This document shows, in pieces, positions 16,798 through 23,429 of a stretch of 37,604 nucleotides of DNA. A program made the position numbers and the translations under genes. Source of the stretch: Leyella stercorea (lineage in GTDB: Bacteria > Bacteroidota > Bacteroidia > Bacteroidales > Bacteroidaceae); the NCBI RefSeq assembly GCF_021531655.1, contig NZ_JADYUF010000035.1, forward strand, positions 1 to 37,604. Direction: 5' to 3'. Position 1 is the first letter of the stretch. Every line of letters starts with the position of its first letter. The notes beneath the pieces were generated by a model. The model made no database searches. It saw nothing but the letters and a program-made list of their open reading frames with translations, and had not been told where the DNA came from.

Positions 16798-18984
16798 TTA
16801 GTATTCCATTGAGAAAGTCACACCACGGCGCATCATATCCTTAGCCAGCGGACGCATGCGCTTGATGAACGACTCCCACGAACGGTTCTGCTGCTGGCTC
16901 CATCCTGCCTCAGCCAGAGCGATAGAGCGCGGATAAGCCTGATAGTATATGCGCTCGGGCGATGTGATGCACTCGCTCCAGAGCGTTCCGGCAACACCGA
17001 AAAGATTGTTCTCTTCAAACTTCTTGTCGTGTCCCCAAGCCGGATCAAGAGCGTATGTAGCCTTGAGCGAAGTTACGGGCATACCCCAATTCACCTCAGG
17101 CATATCGCCCTTAGCCATCGGATAGTCGAAGTAGCAGTGCTCGCCTGGGCAGAGCATGATGCGTGCATTGTTCTCAACGGCAGCCTGCAGAGCCTTGTCG
17201 GTGAGTCCGTTGCGCCAAGCGAAGGTGACGCATCCCGGCTGGATTTTCTTGAAGTCGGTCTCATACCAGAACATCGGAGTTTTGTGATAAGTGTCGCGCA
17301 GGAGTTCGATAACGCGGTCGAACATATATCCCTGCAGCTTCCAGTTCTCCGAACGGTCGGTTGTTGTGATGCCGAGCTTCTTCTTCAGAGCCTGGCATTT
17401 TGGGCAGTCGGTCCAGCAGTCGAGTGCCGGATTGCCAGCCTCATCGCCACCGAGATGGATATACTTAGACGGGAAAATGTCGGCAATCTCCTTGAATACA
17501 TTGCCCAAGAACTCGTATGTGAAGTCGTTGCCCGGGCAAAGAAGCTCGTTGGAAACGCCACATGTGGTGCGGATAGGCACCTGACGCTGATGACATGTAA
17601 GTTCGGGGAACACACTGATAGCAGCTACCTCATGGCCCGGCATCTCAATCTCGGGTACTATCTCCACGTGATACTGAGCGGCAAACTTCACCAAGTCGCG
17701 CATCTGCTCCTGAGTGTAATAGCCCTTGTAAGGCATCAGCAGGTCGTCCTGACCCCAACGTGATGAAGCCTGTTCGGTAAGCTGCGGATACTTCTTAATC
17801 TCAATGCGCCAAGCCTGGTCGTCTACGAGGTGCAGGTGCAGAGCGTTGAGCTTGTAGCGAGCCATTTCGGGGATGAAAGCCTTCAGCTCGTCGAGCGGAA
17901 TGAATGTACGGGCAGGGTCGACCATCAATTCACGTACGTGAGTGCGAGGAGTGTCCTTGATGGAGAGTTGCGGAATGGCATCAACACACTCCTTATTGCC
18001 CGAACCAAGAAGAATCTGGTCGAGAGTCATCAGTCCCCAGAACACGCCGCGCGGAGTCTTGCCCTTGATGTTCACGCCCTTAGAGTCTACAGTAAGAGTG
18101 TAAGCCTCGTCGTCGTCGAGCGACGAGTCGAGGGCGAGAACAAGCTGCAAGCCACGCTGACGGCTGTTTACGATGTTGCCGATACGACCAGTAAGCATCT
18201 CGCGAGCACGCTCCACCTCATTGTTCAATACATTATCATCCTTCTTGTCAAGCAATATATTCCAGGCTGTCTGCACGTTCAGCGCCTTAGCACCCTTCTG
18301 AACGGTCAGGGTCTGCGGCATTGGGGTGAGGCACAGCGTCGGGTCGCTCACTTCCTTTGCCATCTTCGGCTCGGCATAGAAGCGGCTCCAGCCTGCTGCC
18401 TTCATATAAGCCTTCTCGCTGCCCTTCGGAACGATGAGCTTAACGCTGCCTGGCTCTACACCATAGAATGAAGAAACGGCAGCCTTTGGCGGCACTTTCG
18501 AATTGACCTTGACGGTCTTCAGTCCCGACAGACGTGCGAAAGCGTATTCGCCGATGACGGGAGCACCCTCTATTGTTAGTTCGGTCATGCCCTTACAGCC
18601 CGAAAAAGCGGCAGCACCTATGCTCTCTACCGATGCCGGGATGGTGATGTTCTGCAACTTGTCGCAAGCGAAAAAGGCCTGAGTTCCGATGGTCTTCAGC
18701 ACCTTTGGCAGCGCAATATTGAGGAGTTGGTGGCGCGAATGGAACGCATTCTTCGGAATCTCGGTGCTCTTAGCGTCACTGAGGTCGATGTCGCGTACTT
18801 GAAAACAGAGGTCGCGCATCTGTCGGTAGTCGCCCTTACGGTCGGTAGATAATTCGCCAGTGAGTTTCAAGCTGACAGCCATCGACTTCTGTTCGGGCTT
18901 CAAATTGTCCATACGCTCTACGGTCTGTGCCGACATAACCGCTGAAAGGATTGTCGTAGCAGATAATAGCAGTAGTCTTTTCAT
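16798..18984 (-). CDS. Beta-N-acetylhexosaminidase (GH20) with N-terminal BspA-like LRR
   Basis: Secreted enzyme of 728 residues that removes terminal N-acetylhexosamines from glycans. The signal peptide is MKRLLLLSATTILSAVMSAQ. Residues about 55-205 are LRR_5 (BspA-type) repeats: LLNIALPKVLKTIGTQAFFACDKL, ITIPASVESIGAAAFSGCKGM, GEYAFARLSGLKTV. A GH20b-like domain (about 210-330, LTPMPQTLTVQKG) precedes the catalytic barrel, which has FIPLDELKAFIPEMARYKLNALHLHLVDDQAWRIEIKKYP and the catalytic Asp-Glu in IHLGGDEAGNPALDCW. An ATG at 19098 would extend the protein by 38 residues, but the -7 box at 19041-19048 lies inside that extension, so 18984 is chosen. Fusing an LRR adhesion-type domain to GH20 is uncommon. 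Confidence 0.93.
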   Translation of the reverse strand: MKRLLLLSATTILSAVMSAQTVERMDNLKPEQKSMAVSLKLTGELSTDRKGDYRQMRDLCFQVRDIDLSDAKSTEIPKNAFHSRHQLLNIALPKVLKTIGTQAFFACDKLQNITIPASVESIGAAAFSGCKGMTELTIEGAPVIGEYAFARLSGLKTVKVNSKVPPKAAVSSFYGVEPGSVKLIVPKGSEKAYMKAAGWSRFYAEPKMAKEVSDPTLCLTPMPQTLTVQKGAKALNVQTAWNILLDKKDDNVLNNEVERAREMLTGRIGNIVNSRQRGLQLVLALDSSLDDDEAYTLTVDSKGVNIKGKTPRGVFWGLMTLDQILLGSGNKECVDAIPQLSIKDTPRTHVRELMVDPARTFIPLDELKAFIPEMARYKLNALHLHLVDDQAWRIEIKKYPQLTEQASSRWGQDDLLMPYKGYYTQEQMRDLVKFAAQYHVEIVPEIEMPGHEVAAISVFPELTCHQRQVPIRTTCGVSNELLCPGNDFTYEFLGNVFKEIADIFPSKYIHLGGDEAGNPALDCWTDCPKCQALKKKLGITTTDRSENWKLQGYMFDRVIELLRDTYHKTPMFWYETDFKKIQPGCVTFAWRNGLTDKALQAAVENNARIMLCPGEHCYFDYPMAKGDMPEVNWGMPVTSLKATYALDPAWGHDKKFEENNLFGVAGTLWSECITSPERIYYQAYPRSIALAEAGWSQQQNRSWESFIKRMRPLAKDMMRRGVTFSMEY

Positions 18985-19040
18985 TTGTCGTTTATTTATA
19001 TGATTGTTGTAAGTTTCGTCCTTTTTACCGATATTATCTG

Positions 19041-19048
19041 CAAAGATA
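19041..19048 (-). promoter_or_regulatory. -7 box of the GH20-M28 operon promoter
   Basis: TATCTTTG followed by C on the minus strand is a full TAnnTTTG match, 57 bases from the ATG at 18984. It decides the start of the hexosaminidase gene. Confidence 0.55.
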
Positions 19049-19178
19049 CAACTAATTATGCATAGCACGGCACAAGCGGCAACGAAAATTGAAACCAAGA
19101 GGAAAACAACGGATTTGCAAGTGAAAAAGGTTTGTGCGAAATATGGAGCGAGGCAATAGTATTAATGAAAGTCTAACT

Positions 19179-19293
19179 GTAGGAGGTTATGGCGTCCTCG
19201 CCATAACCTGAGCAAGCAACGGTGCAATAAACGAATGATAAGAATGTATCGTCTGACTGCTCAGGCTATGGCGGGGACGCCATAGCCTCCTAC
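19179..19293. repeat. Cruciform inverted repeat made of two hairpins
   Basis: The 36-base arms 19179-19214 and 19258-19293 are inverted copies with about four differences. Each arm is itself a perfect ten-base hairpin: GGTTATGGCG/CGCCATAACC with loop TCCT, and GGCTATGGCG/CGCCATAGCC with loop GGGA. The T-to-C change in one arm is matched by A-to-G in its partner strand, so pairing is kept in both units. The flanks read GTAGGA and TCCTAC. Confidence 0.8.
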
Positions 19294-19358
19294 TATCTGC
19301 ATTGCCAAGTCATAGGAAAATTGAACTTCTAATCTTTTCACTCGAAATGTCGGATAAA

Positions 19359-19534
19359 ACAAGGGAAAAGCTATGGATTTACAAGGGAAAAGCTATGGAT
19401 TTGCAAGTGAAAAACCATTGTTTTTCAAAAGGACTCCTTTTGGCTTGCAAAAGGACTCGTTTTGATGAGCAAAAGGACTCGTTTTGGAATGCAAAAGGAC
19501 CCCTTTTGGAGTGCAAAAGGAGTCCTTTTTGAAA
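19359..19534. repeat. 22-bp tandem array C (three variant plus five canonical units)
   Basis: Eight consecutive 22-base units start at 19359, 19381, 19403, 19425, 19447, 19469, 19491 and 19513. The first two are identical (ACAAGGGAAAAGCTATGGAT plus TT), the third is intermediate (GCAAGTGAAAAACC...), and the last five carry the AAAAGGACTCCTTTT palindrome or close variants. The canonical part is entered by TTTTCAAAAGG and left by CCTTTTTGAAA, as in array B. It lies between two genes in the same direction. Confidence 0.9.
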
Positions 19535-19545
19535 TGTATAGTTTT

Positions 19546-19608
19546 AAGTCCCAATTCCAACCCCTATCCAGCAGGATGGAAAGGGGTAAGAATTAGAGTT
19601 TTTGGGCT
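19546..19608 (-). terminator. Terminator of the membrane pyrophosphatase gene
   Basis: A hairpin with arms ACCCCT/AGGGGT and an inner ATCC/GGAT stem (19560-19587), framed by a weaker outer pairing of AAGTCCCAATTCCAA with TTTTTGGGCT. The order and bases resemble the element after purL (AAGCCCCACTCCCAACCC...), so both seem to be members of one repeat family found at gene ends. Confidence 0.5.
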
Positions 19609-19609
19609 G

Positions 19610-21814
19610 TTACAATCCGGCGATTGTCAAGCCTGCCATTACGATGCTAACCATCGACATGAGCTTGATGAGGATGTTGAGCGACGGACCTGAGGTGTCC
19701 TTGAACGGATCGCCTACGGTGTCGCCTACGATAGTGGCCTTGTGGTTTTCGCTACCCTTACCTCCGTAGTTGCCCTCCTCTATCATCTTCTTGGCGTTGT
19801 CCCAGGCTCCACCTGAGTTGGACATGAACACGGCGAGCGTGAAGCCTGCAGCTAGTCCGCCTGTGAGCAGCCCCAATACGCCAGCCACACCGAGCACCAG
19901 TCCTACAACAATCGGGATGATGATGGCAAGCAGCGACGGCAGTATCATCTCGCGCTGGGCGCTTCGTGTGCTTATCTCTACACAACGGCCATAGTCGGGC
20001 GTAGCCTTGCCTTCGAGTATTCCTTTTATCTCGCGGAACTGACGGCGCACCTCCTGCACCATCGACTCGGCTGCACGACCCACGGCTCCCATAGTCAGTC
20101 CGCAGAAGAGGAATGCTGCCATGGCTCCGAGGAACGCTCCTACGAGCACCTTAGGATTGATTAGGTTCACCTGGAAGAACTCGATGAAGTCGACGGTCGA
20201 GGCATTCGTCGGGTCGAACACATTGCCGGCTGCATCGATATATTGCTTGCCGTTGTCCACGGCACGTATCATGGCTATCTTAATCTCTTCGATGTACGAC
20301 GCCAGCAGGGCAAGGGCTGTAAGTGCAGCCGAACCGATGGCAAATCCCTTACCGGTGGCTGCGGTGGTGTTGCCGAGTGCATCGAGAGCGTCGGTACGCT
20401 CGCGCACCTCCTTGCCTAAGCCGCTCATCTCTGCATTACCGCCTGCATTGTCGGCTATCGGACCGTAAGCGTCGGTGGCAAGGGTTATGCCGAGTGTTGA
20501 GAGCATGCCCACAGCGGCTATACCTATGCCGTAAAGACCGGTACTGATGGACTTGGCTGAGAGCGACATGTCAAATCCATTGGCGCAAAGATAGCTCAGC
20601 ATGATGGCTACCGAGATGGTAACAACCGGCACCATCGTCGAAATCATTCCCGTGCCTATACCTTTTATTATAACAGTGGCAGGACCTGTCTGCGAGGCTT
20701 CGGCTATCTTCTGCGTCGGCACATAGCTGTGCGAGGTGTAATATTCGGTGGCTTGACCTATCACGACACCTGCTATCAGTCCGCTTATGACCGAGAACGA
20801 GAGTCCCAACCAGTTTTCGATGCCAAGCATATAAAGTATTACGAATGTGGCAACTGCTATAAGGAAGGCGCTGACATTGGTGCCTAAGCCGAGCGAATGG
20901 AGCAGTTCCTTCATCGTAGCGCCCTCCTTGGTGCGCACCATGAAGATACCAATGAGCGAAAGGAAAATGCCGATGGCTGCTATAATCATCGGCGCTATGA
21001 CGGCACGCAGCTGCATGTCGCCGTTCATTGCAAATGCCGTGGCTCCAAGAGCGGCTGTAGAGAGTATCGAACCGCAATAGCTCTCGTATAGGTCGGCACC
21101 CATTCCGGCTACGTCGCCCACGTTGTCGCCTACGTTATCGGCAATAGTTGCAGGATTGCGCGGGTCGTCCTCGGGTATGTTAGCCTCAACCTTGCCAACA
21201 AGGTCGGCTCCAACGTCGGCGGCCTTGGTGTAAATACCGCCACCCACACGGGCAAACAGTGCCTGTGTGGAAGCACCCATTCCGAAGGTAAGCATAGTAG
21301 TGGTGATGGTGACGAGGGCAGTCGATTCGCCCTGATAGACGGCATTCAGCACGATAAACCATATTGCAATGTCGAGCAGTCCGAGTCCGACAACGACCAG
21401 ACCCATTACAGCTCCGCTTCGGAAGGCAATCTTCAGTCCCTTGTCAAGCCCCGTTCGCGCTCCGTTGGCAGTACGCGCCGAAGCATAAGTGGCGGTTTTC
21501 ATGCCAAAGAAGCCTGCCAGTCCTGAGAACAATCCGCCCGTAAGAAAAGCGAAAGGCACCCACGGATTCTGCACCTTCAGCACATAAGCCATAAAGGCAA
21601 ACACTATGGCAAGCACCACAAAGACAATAGCCACAACCTTATACTGCTGCTTCAGATAAGCCATGGCACCCTTCCTGACATGCTCGGCGATTTCTTTCAT
21701 TCGGTCAGTACCCTCTTCCTCTTTCATCATTGAGCGGAAGAAAAACCATGCCATTCCCAATGCTACAACGCTGGCAATAGGAATCAGCCAAAAAACTAAA
21801 GGGATGTTGTTCAT
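19610..21814 (-). CDS. hppA: Membrane-bound ion-pumping pyrophosphatase, K+-dependent type
   Basis: Inner-membrane enzyme of 734 residues that couples hydrolysis of pyrophosphate to pumping of Na+ or H+ out of the cytoplasm. About 16 membrane segments are expected. The active-site signatures are DVGADLVGKVEANIPEDDPRNPATIADNVGDNVGDVAGMGADLYESY (about residues 205-250), a second acidic region, DAYGPIADNAGGNAEMS, and near the C-terminus GDTVGDPFKDTSGPSLNILIKLM. The sequence GNTTAATGKGFAIGSAALTALAL has Ala where K+-independent enzymes carry Lys, so I class it as K+-dependent; whether it pumps Na+, H+ or both cannot be told safely by eye. It is a single-gene unit with its own promoter box and terminator. 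Start and length are normal. Confidence 0.95.
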   Translation of the reverse strand: MNNIPLVFWLIPIASVVALGMAWFFFRSMMKEEEGTDRMKEIAEHVRKGAMAYLKQQYKVVAIVFVVLAIVFAFMAYVLKVQNPWVPFAFLTGGLFSGLAGFFGMKTATYASARTANGARTGLDKGLKIAFRSGAVMGLVVVGLGLLDIAIWFIVLNAVYQGESTALVTITTTMLTFGMGASTQALFARVGGGIYTKAADVGADLVGKVEANIPEDDPRNPATIADNVGDNVGDVAGMGADLYESYCGSILSTAALGATAFAMNGDMQLRAVIAPMIIAAIGIFLSLIGIFMVRTKEGATMKELLHSLGLGTNVSAFLIAVATFVILYMLGIENWLGLSFSVISGLIAGVVIGQATEYYTSHSYVPTQKIAEASQTGPATVIIKGIGTGMISTMVPVVTISVAIMLSYLCANGFDMSLSAKSISTGLYGIGIAAVGMLSTLGITLATDAYGPIADNAGGNAEMSGLGKEVRERTDALDALGNTTAATGKGFAIGSAALTALALLASYIEEIKIAMIRAVDNGKQYIDAAGNVFDPTNASTVDFIEFFQVNLINPKVLVGAFLGAMAAFLFCGLTMGAVGRAAESMVQEVRRQFREIKGILEGKATPDYGRCVEISTRSAQREMILPSLLAIIIPIVVGLVLGVAGVLGLLTGGLAAGFTLAVFMSNSGGAWDNAKKMIEEGNYGGKGSENHKATIVGDTVGDPFKDTSGPSLNILIKLMSMVSIVMAGLTIAGL

Positions 21815-21872
21815 AACGGTATGTTTAAGTTTGATAATAGATATAGTAGTACGTCGTTACAATCGACGTATG

Positions 21873-21880
21873 CAAATATA
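21873..21880 (-). promoter_or_regulatory. hppA: -7 box of the hppA promoter
   Basis: TATATTTG followed by C on the minus strand matches TAnnTTTG, 59 bases from the start codon. ACGTCGTT...AATCGACGT between box and gene forms a small inverted repeat in the leader (21851-21869). No good -33 TTTG is seen. Confidence 0.45.
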
Positions 21881-21977
21881 TAAAATATATTGATATGAAA
21901 GCTGATACGGGGTCAGAATATTTGTTTTTTTAGCAAGAAAAAAGCAGATACGGACGATATTTTATCCGTTTTTTGAG

Positions 21978-21985
21978 TAACTTTG
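21978..21985 (+). promoter_or_regulatory. -7 box of the membrane AraC-type regulator promoter
   Basis: TAACTTTG followed by C is a perfect TAnnTTTG match, 76 bases before the start of the regulator gene. The same box, including its flanks, occurs before purL and tRNA-Leu. Confidence 0.5.
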
Positions 21986-22061
21986 CATATTCCCAAAACC
22001 AAGGAATCCGTTATATAATAATAGGTACAATAGTCATATAGACGATATACATCAAATTCTT

Positions 22062-23222
22062 ATGTTATATTTATTACAGTTCGCTTGTATGATACTGATG
22101 CTTGTGTGCGCATTCTTCATTGGCATTACGCGCATTCACGTCAGATGGATCAACAGGCGTTATGAGTGTTCGCGTTGGATGATATTCTCGTCCCTGCTAT
22201 TGATGGCAATCCATTATTTCCTGCAAATGTGCTATGGATTCAGGGCTTCGGACGAAGATGTAGGAGCTGTAGTCAACATACTGGTCTATCTGCCATGCTT
22301 CACGCTCCTTGCTATGGCCATCTACAACATCGAAGCCACACACAGCAATCGCAAGAAGATGAACCTGATCTGCGCCGTAGTATATGCAGCCATGCTTGCA
22401 GCCTTCGGTACGGGCTACTGTATTACTGGCACATTGGACATGGGCGTATGGATTTATGTGATGCTTGCCATATTCTTTAGCAATATGGTGTACTGCATAT
22501 ATATGATAACGACAGAGATAATAAGGCGCAAGAAGATTATGGAAGCAATGGCTGCCAATGACATGCAACCCTTTATGCGGTATGCACACGCCAGTCTTGC
22601 GCTGCTGTTTCTTAGTGCATTGATTGTGCCGTTCGCCATTCTTTCCACCAAGTCATTATATATAATAGGTCCGGTGGGACTTGTCATATTACTGTTCTTC
22701 ATCATCAACTTTGTGGCGTTCGGCTACAGTTATGTGCCTACCGAAGAACTGTTGAACAAGGAACGTGACAATGAAGCTACCGCAGATATGGACAATTCGG
22801 AAAGCAAGGCATCGGCTACAGACAGCGACGTACTGCAACCGGAATCTGAACCTGACAGCGAGCCTGCCCCACTGCCACTCTCTGCCGAACGCATCGACTT
22901 CATTCAGTCGGCACTCGACAAATGGTGTGCCGACATAGGCTATAAGGACAGTTCGGTCAATATGCTCACATTGTCGCTTTCGCTGGATATCAGCAAAAAC
23001 GAACTGAGCCAATTCTTCAGCCAATGCCAGAACACTACGTTCCGCATATGGCTCGGCGAGATACGTTTCAATGCTGCCAAAAAGATGATGAAGGAGTTTC
23101 CCGACTACAACAACGACATCATTTCTGCCGAATGCGGTTTCTCTTCAAGGTCATATCTTTATAGGATTTTTAAGGAAAAGGAGGGATGCACTCCTGTTGA
23201 ATGGAGAGCCAAAAACTCATAA
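22062..23222 (+). CDS. Seven-TM membrane protein with C-terminal AraC-type DNA-binding domain
   Basis: A 386-residue protein joining a membrane sensor-like part to a DNA-binding domain. About seven hydrophobic segments lie near residues 1-22, 38-57, 68-92, 101-125, 128-150, 172-193 and 198-222. An acidic Ser/Glu-rich linker (about 228-280) leads to an AraC/XylS double helix-turn-helix: LTLSLSLDISKNELSQFFSQC...FRIWLGEIRFNAAKKMM for the first half and DIISAECGFSSRSYLYRIFKEKEGCTPVEWR for the second. No ligand domain of a known family is recognised in the membrane part. Tethered AraC regulators of this design occur in Bacteroidota. Its position directly upstream of the giant surface-protein operon, 207 bases away, suggests local control, which is inference. 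A strong terminator follows. Confidence 0.85.
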   Translation: MLYLLQFACMILMLVCAFFIGITRIHVRWINRRYECSRWMIFSSLLLMAIHYFLQMCYGFRASDEDVGAVVNILVYLPCFTLLAMAIYNIEATHSNRKKMNLICAVVYAAMLAAFGTGYCITGTLDMGVWIYVMLAIFFSNMVYCIYMITTEIIRRKKIMEAMAANDMQPFMRYAHASLALLFLSALIVPFAILSTKSLYIIGPVGLVILLFFIINFVAFGYSYVPTEELLNKERDNEATADMDNSESKASATDSDVLQPESEPDSEPAPLPLSAERIDFIQSALDKWCADIGYKDSSVNMLTLSLSLDISKNELSQFFSQCQNTTFRIWLGEIRFNAAKKMMKEFPDYNNDIISAECGFSSRSYLYRIFKEKEGCTPVEWRAKNS

Positions 23223-23246
23223 AAAACTACTGAAAAACCCTCTGTA

Positions 23247-23281
23247 AGGTGTCTACTTCGTAGGAAGTGGACACCTTTTTT
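23247..23281 (+). terminator. Terminator after the AraC-type regulator
   Basis: AGGTGTCTACTTC (23247-23259) pairs over 13 bases, with one G-U pair, with GAAGTGGACACCT (23264-23276) around the loop GTAG, followed by six T. It separates the regulator from the surface-protein operon, which must therefore have its own promoter in 23282-23429; TTTGC at 23342-23346 is the only weak candidate element. Confidence 0.85.
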
Positions 23282-23429
23282 ATATGAATTGGACATTTAC
23301 GCACACGAATCAGACACTTAATTTTAATGAAAAACATTAAATTTGCCCTATGAAAGAAACCAACCTATAACTCTATTGCATAAAGATAAGATCAAATCAA
23401 ATCATAAACAATAATCAAAACATCTGAAA

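Larger units (their letters stand above)
18985..19609. other. Gene-free, repeat-rich region upstream of the GH20 gene
   Basis: About 620 bases with no credible gene. It contains the GH20 promoter box, an 18-base direct repeat GGATTTGCAAGTGAAAAA (19111-19128 and 19397-19414), a large cruciform repeat (19179-19293), the longest 22-bp array (19359-19534) and the pyrophosphatase terminator (19546-19608). A 76-codon open frame across the array is only a by-product of the repeat. Confidence 0.75.

Noticed and set aside
19302..19532. 76-codon plus-strand frame across the 22-bp array
   Set aside because: It consists of translated repeat units; no leader, no promoter and no conservation signal beyond the DNA repeat.
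19359..19534. CRISPR array
   Set aside because: The repeats are 22 bases, directly contiguous, and palindromic, with only a few linker bases and no spacers of 30 bases or more; no cas genes lie nearby.
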